DNA of 64,000 nucleotides, taken from positions 558,001 to 622,000 of the forward strand of contig CACVBU010000480.1 of assembly GCA_902728285.1 (NCBI GenBank), given 5' to 3'. Of this stretch, positions 1 through 11,538 are shown one piece after another; within the stretch, counting starts at the first letter, position 1; each line of letters begins with the position of its first letter. Below the pieces are notes generated by a model. The model ran no database searches. It was not told the origin of the DNA and was given only the letters and a program-made list of their open reading frames with translations. The DNA comes from Clytia hemisphaerica. Taxonomy: Eukaryota; Cnidaria; Hydrozoa; Leptothecata; Clytiidae. Position numbers and translations under genes: made by a program.

Positions 1-506
1 ATCACTTTCGTTTTCAAGAATGAATCAAATTTTCTTAAGAGACCACTAAAAGTTATTTTTAGGGCGTGTTTTTCGTGGATTCTTTCTTTGCAGTTATCCA
101 ACCACTGGTGATTTGACCTTAAAACACAGATATGTCTCACGTAAGGAACTTCCTTGGTAATATTCACTTTCGTTTTCGTTTCTCAGTAATTTGTTAATCC
201 ATAAATAGAATTAGGATTTTCGAATACCAAAAGATCAAACTCTGAAAACGGAAAAACTCTAAACTGTGCAATCAAAACAAAACATTTATAGCTGATGGAA
301 ATTGGAAAGAGGCCCGGCAAGGAAAATAAAGTCAATTATTACACTACACCGTTTTCCCAAAAATATACTTGATAATAAATAATTATTTTTAGAGATTGGA
401 ATGTTGAGAAGGTTTTTTGGATCCACTTTAAAATTATTTTTTCGTATAAAGGAAATCTTTTAAATGATTCAAACAAAAGAAAATACCGGTGGGAAGAGTC
501 GAGATT
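1..506. other. Intergenic, no gene seen
   Basis: AT-rich sequence with stops in all frames and no recognisable protein, RNA gene or repeat structure. Confidence 0.5.
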
Positions 507-508
507 TA

Positions 509-673
509 CAGTTGACGCTCTCTAATTCGATCTTCAAGAGGAATTAGATTTTCATCGAATAAGGGAGCTTATCGAATAAGGGAGTGTCGTTAACGAGATG
601 ACGGGGACTTTAGATTTCATCGAATAAGGGAGCCTATCGAATAGTAGAACGTCGAATTAGAGAGCGTCAACTG
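509..673. mobile_element. MITE with 24-bp perfect inverted ends, TA target duplication
   Basis: Positions 507-530 and 652-675 are perfect inverted copies, beginning TACAGTTGACGCTCTC and ending in its complement. Both outer edges are TA, so the element proper starts CAGTTGACG and is flanked by a TA duplication, the pattern of Tc1/mariner-type elements. The ~117-bp interior repeats the phrase ATCGAATAAGGGAGC and has no reading frame. It would need a transposase in trans. The structure is clear; the superfamily is inferred from the TA duplication. Confidence 0.75.
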
Positions 674-694
674 TACTTTAAATAACAGACTGAG

Positions 695-862
695 TATTCT
701 TGATATACATAAGTCAAGATGACGTCATATTTTTTTAACGGAAGCACCCCAAAAAGCCGGTTTTTGATCTCTGTGTTTCTATTTTTAGTAACAGAGAGAG
801 GTCAAATCCCGGCTTTTTTAGGGTGTTTCCGCTATAAAAATTACTTACGCATATCAAGAATA
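695..862. mobile_element. Palindromic MITE with TATTCTTGATAT ends
   Basis: The element reads TATTCTTGATAT at its left edge and the complement ATATCAAGAATA at its right edge. The interior is an imperfect palindrome: a GGAAGCACCCCAAAAAGCCG arm is mirrored by CCCGGCTTTTTTAGGGTGTTTCC around a short loop near 765-790. It is about 168 bp and non-coding. It lies only ~20 bp from the preceding MITE. Confidence 0.65.
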
Positions 863-1369
863 TGCCATACCAAAATATTACTTCAGCGATATTAAGATAT
901 TGTAAATGCTAAGAAAAACTTTACTTTTAAATTCCACGACATTGAAAACCTCATTTCTGGGTAGAATCAGTCCGATAAAGAGCTATGTTTGAAGGAAATC
1001 AGTGTAGGTGTTTAAGTTTAAGATAAAAACGGCAATTATTGCCGAAAACGGCAATTTTTTAACGATGAAAATGTCGTGTCAGCAGAAATTTGCTGTCCTT
1101 ATAAGGGCAAAGATGTCAAAGGTGTTTGAAAAATGTAAAATTATATCGAGGGAAAGGTTTTTCGGATCTTTAAAAGTGACTTTTTCCTTTTTCCATTTTT
1201 CATTGCTCAATAACATGAAAAGTTCTAAAATGAGATGTAACAAGCAACATGCTGAATGGACCTACCTAATGATTAACATCAGATGAAAATAAGAAAAAAG
1301 TGACAATAATTGTACAAAAATTCAGAATGGAAAAATAAAGCTTGTGTGTTGAATAATGTAAAATAGTAA
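863..1369. other. Non-coding, no gene supported
   Basis: A 92-codon open stretch at 1008-1286 has low-complexity composition, no recognisable domain and no convincing splice sites. It is not called a gene. Confidence 0.4.
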
Positions 1370-2204
1370 AAAGGAATTTCCCCAAATACGAAAATCACTT
1401 AAACCATTCAGGCCCAAAAAACCTTTTAAGCTGTTTTTGGCCCAAATTCGCCAAAAAAAATTTTCCTTAAAAATCTGGCTCCGTCACATTTTGGGCATTG
1501 TCATTTTGCATCATTGTGCAAAAAATCAGGGAAAACATTATGAGTCAACATTGAGAAAAGCTATATTTTCTTATTTGGTTAAAGGGAATTTCCCCAAAAT
1601 ACGAAAATCCGTTTTTTAAGGCGTATAAGAATTTTCCGGGAAAAACCACTTCAGCCATTCTTTAGAGAATCTTGCCCTCCATCTTTGTACAAAACATCAG
1701 AAAAAAGTAATGACAGGATTTTACACAAAGTCCAAAAAACCCTATTTTTAGGCAGTTTTTGGCCCAAATTTCCCAAATATTTTTTTTTTCGAAAATCGGG
1801 CTCGGATACATTTTAGGAATTGCCATTTTGCATCATTGATAAAAAAATCAGAAAAAATAATGAGTCAACATTGAGAAAAGCTATATTTTCTTATTTGGTT
1901 AAAGGGAATTTCCCCAAAATACGAAAATCCGTTTTTTAAGGCGAATAAGAATTTTCCGGGAAAAACCACTTCAGCCATTCTTTAGAGAATCTTGCCCTCC
2001 ATCTTTGTACAAAAAATCAGAAAAAAATAATGACAGGATTTTGCACAAAGTCCAAAAAACCCTATTTTTAGGTTAGTTTTTGGCCCAAATTTGCCCAAAT
2101 AATTTTTTTCTCAAAAATCGGGCTCCGTCACGTTCTGGGCGTTGCCATGTTGCATCATTGTGCAAAAAATGAGAAAAAACTAATGAGCCAATCCTGAGAA
2201 AAGC
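1370..2204. repeat. Tandem repeat, period about 320 bp, about 2.6 copies
   Basis: The phrase TTGAGAAAAGCTATATTTTC starts at 1551 and again at 1871. A decayed third end lies near 2194. Shared landmarks in each unit include a GGGAATTTCCCCAAAATACG block, GCCATTCTTTAGAGAATC and TTTTTGGCCCAAATTT. The first copy is partial. Units differ by substitutions and small indels, so the array is not very recent. It is non-coding. Confidence 0.75.
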
Positions 2205-2210
2205 TAGTAA

Positions 2211-2240
2211 CAGACAGACGGACGGACGAACGAACGGACA
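2211..2240. repeat. GACG-type microsatellite at the array edge
   Basis: A short run built from GACA, GACG and GAAC tetramers sits where the 320-bp array stops. It is followed by a palindromic CTCCACCGGGGTACCCGGAGGT stretch (2260-2281). Confidence 0.6.
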
Positions 2241-4726
2241 TGGGTTAATTTATAGAACCTCCACCGGGGTACCCGGAGGTAGGTCCAAAAAGATCCTACA
2301 GCGATGCCGAAACACAACTAGAAGGAGAAAACAGAACCCCCGTTGTAAGTTTGTTTACATATGACTCATGATTTTGCTAGTCTGCATTCTGACAAAAAGC
2401 AGTTGAAAACAAAAATAAACGAGGCAAAGTGGGCCTACTAATTGCGAGGGTGTCGAATACCACGTGATCAATAAACCATGTTTGCGCCCCCTTCGTCACT
2501 AAATTCTTTGCCCCTGCACGTTTGAAATCAAGCCACTTGCTTTCTTCTTTATATTAATGTAGTCCTCCCCACATGAGTGCACAACATTTGATACTGAGGC
2601 TTATAGTTATAGGATCACTCATAATCTGGAAATTTACTGTAGTTAAACCCGATTTATATGTCTGACAAGTCGCCCTTATCCAATTTTAGCAAGGAGGGAG
2701 GGGTTACGAAGGTTTTTTTAACCCTTTTGAAGGGGGGGGGGTCAAAAAAGATTTTTAGGTTAGGGGTGGGGGTGCGAAATTATTTTTTGATTTTTTGAAA
2801 TATCCTCCACTCCCCCTAGTAGATACTTTCTGATCACTCCCTAAGCCCAGCTTAGATAACAAGTTTTGACGATTATGATAAATTATATAAAAATTTATTT
2901 TTTGGTTTTCGGCTAGGATTAAAGAGAGAGTTTTGTTTACATTAGTAAAAAAATAGATCGTCGAGAAGCGTTAATGAATTTTGTTTGTACATACCAAAAG
3001 ATTTGCAAAGGTCAAAGCTTTTAAACCAAGTGATGATTTAAGTAGCACATACTGCAAAGAAAATCCAATTAGAAAATAGACAAACGTTTTTAACTTGACC
3101 TTGACAAACCGCTTAAGAAATCATCACGTGAGCAACCAGTCAAAAGATTCTAGAAACTTGCACAATCTCTGTGCGCGAAGGGCGTCAGTGGGAACAAATT
3201 AACGCGTTCTTGTCTTCTTTTATCTGCAGACACGTGTGTACGTAACGATTATATAGCCTCTGTACTACGCCCAGAAACGCCATCCTTTATCGGAACGCCC
3301 CCGTTCCAGTTGAATGAACTTGTTGAGTTTTTATCTCACCCAGATTTCTTTAACTGAAAATAAAATGCCCCAAATTGTATTGCATCTATCACAGGATATG
3401 ACACAAGATATGACACAACGTCCATAAGACGTCTAAACATTTTTCGCAACCGATGATAGGTACAATAATTCAAAATGAATGAACTGATTTTATCATCGAA
3501 CATTCACAAATAAACAATTGAACTCACTCAATCTGATGAAATAGGTTACTCTACCATGTATTCTACCTCAGACTAACTGCAATAAATGTGATTTAACTGA
3601 AACATTTTTCCAAGAAATGTTCCTTTTGTAAAAAAACAAGTAAACAAAGATCAAGATAAATTATGCAGTGAAATGCCCCTATCGGCTAAACGCAACCAAT
3701 ATGAACACTGGTATGTTCTCTATTTTGAATGGAAACAAGTTAACAAAGATCAAGACAAATTACAGTGAGCTGTACATATCGGTCAGTCGCAACTAATATG
3801 GACACTAGCATGTCGCCAACCTTAAAAATATTTTAATTACTAAAATTTAATTGAAACGTACTTCCAAGGAGTGTTTCTTTTCAATAAAAATATTGTCAGA
3901 CGCAACCTATATGGACTCTAGCATTGTGTCAAGCAATGTCAGAATGATTTCAATATCTGTAATTTAACTAAAGCATACTCAAGGCATTAATTCAAAATGC
4001 TCTGTTCTGTCCAGGTCAGCAAAATCTTCAATATATATCATATTAATCTATTTTAATTTAATATACAAAATATTTATTCCAACCACCTCCCACTTAGTAA
4101 GTTTATTTTGAGAGTTAAGAGAGTTGCAATTTACGAAAAAATATCACGGCAAATGGAAAAAATGTTGTTAAAAAATGTTAAAAAAGACTGGAGTACAGTA
4201 TGTGACCCCTAAAATGTCGATCAAATCTAAATTTCAATCAATTCCAGAGGAAAAGAAGTTTTACAAAAATTTTGGCTGCATACAAAACTTTAACATGTCT
4301 ACCTTATTTCCCGAAAGTTCTTTTTCAAAATTTTCAATTTCAACAATATTTTTCGATCGCTTTAGCGATTGCTCGTGATCTCTTTCAAATAGGAACACAA
4401 AATTTTGACCATAGATCGGAGATGTGATTTAGAGAGTTTTGGGCATAAATTTGCTTAATGAAATTTTTACAGTATAACTCTGTTTGTTAAAATGGAGGTT
4501 TGGGGCCCTCAAAACGTAAAAATCAAATTATGAAGCCCAGTGGTAATAGGGGGAGAAACTATGAACATATTTTCAACATGTTTTCCATTAAATGCACGAA
4601 CTGACGGATGTAAATTTTATGATTTTTATAAAATATTTTGTTTTAAGAAATTGAGGAATTTTCAAAATGACATTTTTGATTGAGCAACGTCTTAATTAAG
4701 TTTCTGAAAACGAATTCCTTTTGAAA
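2241..4726. other. Intergenic with G-run tract and degenerate direct repeats
   Basis: Around 2690-2770 there are several runs of 5-9 G in a GGGGTGGGGG context. Between about 3580 and 3990 there are three diverged direct repeats that share phrases such as AACAAAGATCAAGA, CGCAACYWATATGRACWCTRG and AYTGAAAC. No exon or RNA gene is recognised. A 67-codon open stretch at 4175-4378 looks random. Confidence 0.4.
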
Positions 4727-4990
4727 ATGGTTCCATCAGTATTGGATATGCTGTGGAAATTAAAAAAAAACAGCTTAACAGAAACTGAAATAATAAGCTT
4801 TAAAGTTAATTTTCTCCTATATTTTGCAAAAGAATTGACAGAATTTGCCGTTTATGCTGATTCAGCGAACATTGAACATCAAGAATTTGGTAAACTCTTC
4901 ATAATTGACGAAAGGACAGAATTTACATCAATAAGAGAAAATTATCATCCGTGTGATGTTTATGACTATCGAACGAGATTATTAAAGTAA
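4727..4990 (+). CDS. Hypothetical small ORF, 87 codons
   Basis: This single open frame from ATG 4727 to TAA 4990 has fairly protein-like composition: mixed hydrophobic and charged residues, and a segment rich in E, F, L and Y. An in-frame stop lies just upstream, so the ATG is the first possible start. The N-terminal half weakly recalls the start of BTG/Tob-type domains, but the hallmark HW and RCIRIN-like motifs are absent, so no function is assigned. It could be chance or the relic of a terminal exon. No splice sites were established. Confidence 0.2.
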   Translation: MVPSVLDMLWKLKKNSLTETEIISFKVNFLLYFAKELTEFAVYADSANIEHQEFGKLFIIDERTEFTSIRENYHPCDVYDYRTRLLK

Positions 4991-5443
4991 AGACCGTAAA
5001 GACGATCGCTTTGTTTTTGATCAGCCTTTTAAGGGCAAGAAATCCTGTCGTCCCGTCCACAACCCTTCTATTTAATTATTTTTTCATAGTGCCTTGTCAA
5101 CAGAATTTTTAAACCGAGCCTGTATCTAATGAAACAACATATACCTTGGATCGGATTATGTCGTTTGCATTTTATTGTATTAAAGTTAGTCTTGTATGGT
5201 CGCTGTTTTTCGGACAAAAAATATTGGGCAATCCCTTAACGAACCAATTAACGTGTACATGAACAAATTTATTGATTAAGTATTACTTGTTCTTGCCGAC
5301 AAACAAGTTTAGCCTTTTACATGAGATTTGTACAAAAACAAAAAGCATTGTCTCGTGGCTAAGCAAGAGTATAAAAAAAGTTGATGCTTTTACAGCCAAG
5401 CATGTCATTGATTCAAAACCAAGTCGCAAACTGATCAAGAATC
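4991..5443. other. Upstream region of the protease gene
   Basis: Non-coding stretch before the signal-peptide exon. No clear TATA box or initiator could be assigned. It probably contains promoter and 5' UTR sequence. Confidence 0.3.
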
Positions 5444-8400
5444 ATGAAGCACCTTTTATTGTCAGTTCTGTCCATCGCGTCATTAACAATTTTTGGATGT
5501 TCAGGTATAATAAGTTATAAGGATTTCAAAGAATAAGATCTTGTCTAATGTCATCATTAGCACAATATTCAACGATCCTATCTTCTAAACAAAATCTGGT
5601 CACTTAAAGAATTTTTTTAACAGGGTTATTTATTTACAAACATCTTAGCCACCGATTGTACCTGCTAGCCAATAATTTCCCAAGATTATATTTATAATTT
5701 TCATTCTAGCCTTCCAGGAATCATGGACATCAGTGAGGTATGCATGTATCAAGAAACATAACAGTCATAAGTTTCAACAAATATCGAGTATCTATCATTG
5801 TATGTTGAAATGCGAAGAAACGAATGGGTGCAAATCTGTGGATTATAACAACAATAACAACATATGCTTACTTTCAAACCAGAATTCCAAAACTGCACCT
5901 CATGCTTTTCACCAACCTTGTTATGATCAGCCCAACAATTTTCAATATTCCGAAATAATAGGTTAGTATTGTTTTTTTTTTGTTATCCTAGCAAAAATGT
6001 TCTGATAGAATTTATACTGTTATGCCATAATACTGTAGAACAGCTGGTATAGAACCACAGACTTTTAAACAGCATCTCATTTCTCAACGAAAGTAATTTT
6101 TACTTCTGATTTAAGTATTGTTAAAAAAGTCTGGCACAATGACATTTTTACGGAGGGGGTATGAAGTTTGAGAATGTCAGACATGTGACGATCTCCACAA
6201 AGTGACACTTAGAAAAGTTGTTCACAAAGTTATCATTGTATATAGAAATACGAGACTCCTACTAAACCTACTTTTCCCTTTTGCAAAATATTTCTAGTAT
6301 TGAAAAAAGACTGGGGACCAAAAAAGATGGCGTGCATGTCAGGACATCAAAACATGCGCGTTTTGGAGAACCAATTCAATTTGAAGGATTGCCAAGTAAA
6401 ATGTGAAGCTGTATCAGAATGCAAGTCTGTTGATTACCAAAGAGAATCATACGACTGCTATCTCTCAAAGGAGAGTTCAAAAACTGCACCAAAAGATTTC
6501 CATGAACCCTGTTTTACTGCCCCATCTGATTTTGAATATGCTGAGATCATTTCAACTTCCAATCCTGATGAGCCTAGTAAGCTTTTGACATTGGTTGTTT
6601 TTTTTTAATTAGTTTTGGGGTCGAACGATCGAAATAAAAGAGTTTATGCAGCTCAATACTTTGCATCTGTAATGAGAAAGTTACTCAAATTAGTCAACCT
6701 GGAAACCTTTATAGGTCTTTCTTCTTCTTGCTTTCTTCTTGTTCAAAAAACATTTAAAACTAAAATTTTTGAAAAATATAAATATCTTAAAACCCGGACG
6801 CAATTTATTGTTTTAGAATGTGGAGTCAGCTCGCATAGTCAGAATCGTATCGTTGGTGGTCAAAATGCTAAGAAAGGGGAATGGCCTTGGCAGGTAAGGA
6901 TTTTGAACTGAACTTTATAGCATCATGATAGCATGTCCGGAAAAATGTAATTCAGAATTTATGTCAATAAATTCATCGCATCAAAATAAAAAAACTTTAA
7001 GTCCATTTTTGCTGTTTTGAGAAAATCGACTTTAAATTATTTTTCCTTAAAACCTGAAAAACCATTTATATATTTATTTATATTAATATTTATCAACAAA
7101 TATTTCTGTGTTAGAAAAGCCATTAGTCCAAAATTGTTTCCATTCTGGACTTCAGGACTTTTTTGCCCTAAACTGGTGTGAGTTAAGGCTTTTTTACCCT
7201 GAAAATAAAGTGAAAAGTAAAGTTATTATTTTTCTAAAAGCTTCTTAAGAATTAGGCCACTTTTGGTTGGTTTTTGTTAAAATACACAAACAGAATCAAA
7301 TATTTTCATTTCTTTGCTTTCTTGAATAGGTCTATTTTGTTTATGTGGATTATACGGACAACAAAAGCTATTCGTGTGGCGGAACCTTGATTCATAAAAA
7401 ATGGGTATTGACCGCTGCCCATTGTACCGACTCAACATATGCCCGCAGTATTGATCTTGTACTTGGTAAGGAGCAATGATTATTTTTTGTTACCTCATAA
7501 TTGTGTGAAGACAATGAACAATGGAATATCCTGCTTGGAAAGTGTGCAAACATGTTAGATTTAATTTCGCAATGAAGTAGAATTTTCTTTAAGTAATAAA
7601 GTGTATCATTCCGTCTTGAGATTCGATAGACTTAATGTTTTGAAATTTAATAAAACGTGGCTCAGCATAAACTGTGTAACCCATCTTCGTCCATTCGGGT
7701 CATCTTTAAACAACAAAAACTTTTGTTTCCGATATTAACAAACAATGAAATCAGAGTGCTTAAAACAAGTCAATCATCAAAATCAATGCCCAGATGATAG
7801 GGGGCGAAATATAGCGAAAATATCAGAACAGTTTCATTAACCCTGAGCTCTTTTTTTCGACATATTATAGGAGAGCACACATTAAGTGAACGAAATGAAT
7901 TTGGAGAGCAACGAATAAAAGTGAAGCGAATAATCAACCATGAAAAATATAAGACAGGACCGCCTAGTCACGATTTTGCTCTTCTCGAACTGGAAACAGA
8001 AGCAGAAATAACAGACACAGTTCGCACCATTTGTCTACCAAAGAAATTTCAACATGACAAAACACATTTTGAAGGACAGACGTGCCAAATTACTGGATGG
8101 GGAATGATCCATATAAATGAGCAAGGAAGTGATGTATGTGTTTCTTTGTCTACTGTTTTTTCGAATTTCAGAGCCCGAGATGACAGCTTATCTATCAGTT
8201 GAAGCGAGGTGGAGTAGATTGATCTTGGGCAAAATATTTTACTTATAGAGCTAAATTATTCTTGTCGTTTTTAGAATCTCAGGATTAGTCAAACCAATAT
8301 TGAATTGCTCTCATCTTTAATTATGAAAATTTTTTTTTTCTTTAGATTTTAAAAGAAGCAGGAGTTCAAGTTTACAAACAGTCAGATTGCAAACGATTTT

Positions 8401-8663
8401 ATTACGACTATGAAAAAAAACGTGATAGAATCAATAATAGTATGTTCTGCGCTGGCGTTCCACAAGGCGGTACCGACTCATGCCAAGGCGACAGCGGTGG
8501 ACCATTACAGTGTCCAGTGCAACAGGGTCATACTAAAAAATGGTACCTTTGGGGTGTCACATCTTGGGGCTTTGGGTGCGCGGATGCTCAATACCCTGGA
8601 GTCTATGGTCGAGTCACTGAAGTTTTGGAATGGATAGAAGAAAAAACTGGCATTTCTTATTAA
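5444..8663 (+). CDS. Secreted trypsin-like serine protease with two PAN/apple domains (7 exons)
   Basis: The exons read 5444-5504, 5710-5961, 6298-6576, 6817-6893, 7330-7465, 7871-8133 and 8346-8663. All introns are GT..AG and the joins keep frame, giving 461 residues. Residues 1-20 are a signal peptide (MKHLLLSVLSIASLTIFGCS). Exons 2 and 3 are phase 1-1 modules, each with six Cys and the shared phrase CKSVDY, typical of PAN/apple domains. The catalytic domain begins at RIVGG (R208/I209). The triad is H254 (TAAHC), D303 (DFALL) and S406 (GDSGGP). D400, six residues before the serine, predicts cleavage after Lys/Arg. C199 ahead of the activation site can pair with the Cys of TICLP, so the activated enzyme would stay two-chain. 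The protein is probably a secreted zymogen whose PAN domains bind protein or carbohydrate. Roles in coagulation-like defence, digestion or venom are all possible. The exon model is inferred by eye. Confidence 0.88.
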
Positions 8664-9720
8664 GTGTCGTTAATATTTTTTTGTAGATTTATTTCGATAT
8701 TAAGATATTACACCTCTCTTTCACAGCCCCGGTGGAACTTCTGCACTAAATGTGAACGAAAATTTCTATCAAAATCCCAATGTGGATAGAGTTTTTTTAT
8801 CAGGTCAAAACAACCGATGGGGATGGTTTTGAAGTAAATTTTTTCCATTGCATTTGAATGTGGATGAAAACAAAGTCAACTTTCAGGTGGAGCTTTAATT
8901 GCAGGGTCTTTTCCCACTGAGGGCAAAATTTGGTCAAATTTTCCAGTAGGATTTCTATATAGCACGCTTACCTTTTTCATTACATACACAAATACTATTA
9001 TTTTTGGTTTATTTAAAGTTTCTAGGAATATATGGAGATAAACTGTATTCTCATTGTAGTGTCGGTCCCTTAATGATCGTTTCCCATCTACTTTAAGGGA
9101 GTTTAAGGCCACTACCCACTCAGCATTTTATGGTCCTAGGAGTTCCCAGTGCCGGCGAGGTAGTCAGCATATGCAGCATTTTTAACTCCTTGTCAAATCT
9201 TCTTGAAGGATCTCAAGCAGTGGCATCAATCCAACATAGAATGCACCCCCTGAGCTTAGGGGGGGGGCTAAACTATTTTTGCTTGATTGGGGGCTGTATT
9301 TTTCAAAAAATACTGGGGGCTAGCTTGCTAAGGGGGGCGTCTGAGTGTTGGGTAATAAAACTGGGGGCAGAGCTGATAGGTTGAAGATATTTTAAATTAT
9401 GTTAAAAATCTATGCTGTAGGGAAGGTTTAATCTCCCTTGAAAATTGTTTTTTGCCTGCGGTGAAATTAATTCATCAAGAATTTGCATGCAAAACTTCTT
9501 TGATATTTTGCCTTGTGAAGGTGGGAGCTATTTTCCTTCGCCCCTTCCCTGAAAAATGCTGGGGGCTGAACCCCTCTGCACACTATGTCCAATTGCATAT
9601 GCTGGCATTGCTGTGGGGTCGCCTTATGTGGTACCTTCTTGCATGCATTCTCCTTTCCTCCCATGAAGAAAAGTCTTGATGAAAAAATTAGGTTACACAT
9701 CAGGTTAGAAACTTCATCAT
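8664..9720. other. Intergenic with repeat fragments
   Basis: Positions 8722-8800 resemble the reverse complement of the MITE at 60701-60934: shared phrases are CCCGGTRGAACTT and AATTTCTATCAAAAT. Positions 8910-8960 carry further pieces of that family. From 9240 to 9380 there are repeated GGGGGCT motifs. An 84-codon ORF across this region and an antisense 95-codon ORF at 9467-9754 follow the repeats and are not believed. Confidence 0.45.
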
Positions 9721-9729
9721 AGTACCCTT

Positions 9730-10040
9730 CATGTTCAGTCATTTGTTTGGTCATTTTCTGTCGACTAATGCGATCTAAAAATTATGGTAATTTTCAGTTT
9801 TAGGAAATTATAAGAAATTCTTTTCACTATAAGTTTTTTTTAAGAACTTCCAAAATTTTTTAAGCCTTAACATGTTCTTATTTTCGCCATTTTTTGAGCA
9901 TTTTTGCCATTTTCAAAAGAAATCATGTACTTTAGAGTCTGCATAGCCTTAAATGTTCTTACCTTGTTCTTAACATTTTTGCCATCGAGGGCCTTATGTT
10001 CTTATATAGTTTGTTCTTATAAAAAACGTGTAGAGAATGT
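9730..10040. repeat. TTAAGAACAT-family repeat, copy 1
   Basis: AT-rich repeat with recurring phrases TGTTCTTA, AAGAACATTTT and TTTTTGCCAT. It ends in CTTATGTTCTTATATAGTTT, which recurs at 13048-13067. Related sequence is found at 11690-11890, 12545-12610, 24190-24280 and 61909-62162. The last of these shows complete inverted termini. Confidence 0.5.
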
Positions 10041-11182
10041 GCAAAAGCCTCCCGAAGAGCATTTTGACACCAGGATAAGGGGGAGGAGGGCGCTGACTTT
10101 TTGCAAAATCCCATTGACGTTACCCTGTAAGCATACCACTAATCATCAACCACTTTAAATAAATAATAAGATCCTTTTATATTTGTTTTTCATAGAAATG
10201 ACAAAGAGGAAACGATGTAAATGACCTATCATTCAAGTCCATAGAAAATTGTATTTTATGAAAGAGTTCTTTAGTTGTAAGGGAAATAAATAAGGGTATA
10301 ACATTTGTTTTGCCTAAAGGGAGCTCGGCCGCTCGGAATTCGGGATAATTTTGGAAAAACTAATTTTCAGGTAAATATTCTGGTTCGAAAACAATGAAAT
10401 TCAAATCCCCAGCCCATAAATAACAAGGAAATATCAATCCTCATAGAGTTTTGGTCAGGAGTTAACAAAACCAGCATAACTCAAACGGGGGGAGGGGGCA
10501 CTCAAGGTAAATGACTTACCATTCAGCCCTTAAGGGTATGCTTTTAAGGTCAAAAAAGCACTGTAAGGGTCGAAATGAGCGAAGATGATGCGAAAGTGCA
10601 TTCTAAGGGGGTAAAAAGTGAAACCGGCAAAAATTTTTGAAAATGTGCATTTTTCTTACCTTAAAATTGACAAAAGTGTTCAGGAAAGTTCACTGTAAGC
10701 TAAGGGTTGGTTTTTCACTCAAATTTACTCAAACTTAATAATCATTTACTCAAATTTGACGAAATCAGACTGTAAGGGTTTGATTTCAAAATCTTCGAAG
10801 TCACCCTCAAATTTCCGCCCAAGATGGCTAGCAACGATGGTTGAATAACTCCTAGTATAAGAATAGTTTTACAAGATACTCCTAATTGGTAGATTATAGG
10901 AATCCAAGATCTTCTTTCCTTACCACTAGATGTAAATGTGTTTCATTTAATTTTCTTTGGAAAATACAATAAATTCGTCTAATTTTCTTTTTGGAGCATT
11001 TTCAAGACACTTTGCAATTTGAACTCTCATTCTCTTTTTCTTTTTTAATTTCAAATACCTCATTCTCAAATTTTCTAACTTTTAAAGAAATTCAAATTCT
11101 TTCGAAGTCACCCTCTAACTAGCCCAAGATGGCTGCACTACTCCTATGAGAATAGTTTTACAATAAACTCTTGATTGTGGTA
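10041..11182. other. Non-coding, diverged repeats and local duplication
   Basis: Positions 10375-10470 resemble the internal part of the repeat at 36840-36930 (shared phrase AAATCCCCAGC). Positions 10500-10620 carry a G-rich stretch with repeated TAAGGGT. Positions 10810-10985 are a diverged direct copy of 11105-11182 plus 11539-11580; both contain AGAATAGTTTTACAA and GATCTTCTTTCCTT. This supplies an empty site for the next MITE. No gene is seen. Confidence 0.5.
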
Positions 11183-11538
11183 CTTTAATCGTAGAAATTT
11201 TAGCGAGACTAATTTTAGCGTTTTAGCGAGTTTTCCCTATTTTTGCTAAAATAGATCTCGCTAAAACACCCCGAATCGACAGATCGCTAAAATTTATCCG
11301 CGCGAAATTTCTGGTTATATTGCCTTGGATACATTTTTATCAATAGGAAGGGTTTCAGTGCAAAGGAATGCTAGAAAACGAATTCAGTCAAAAACATAAT
11401 ACGAGTATTTGCTTAAATTTATACACGCGAAATTTTTTGAAATCGCGATTCGCTAAAGTAAATCCAAAAAAAATCAAGACTTTGCTGACTTGCTAATATA
11501 CGCTAAAATTAGTCTCGCTAAAATTTCTACGATTTAAG
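11183..11538. mobile_element. 356-bp MITE with 38-bp inverted ends and TA duplication
   Basis: The left end (11183-11220) and right end (11501-11538) are inverted copies with one mismatch, beginning CTTTAATCGTAGAAATTTTA. TA flanks both sides (11181-11182, 11539-11540). The neighbouring diverged duplicate at about 10890 reads TTGGTAGATTATA with a single TA where this copy carries the element, so the empty site confirms both edges. The interior repeats TTTAGCGA and CGCTAAA motifs and codes for nothing. The TA target fits mariner/Tc1-type mobilisation in trans. Confidence 0.8.

Noticed and set aside
9130..9754. Plus and minus ORFs of 75-95 codons
   Set aside because: They follow G-run repeats, have no domain and occur on both strands over the same DNA.
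10320..10345. String GAGCTCGGCCGCTCGGAATTC resembling a cloning linker
   Set aside because: It contains several restriction sites, but the adjacent sequence is ordinary repeat DNA with no vector match I can recognise. It was left as an oddity.
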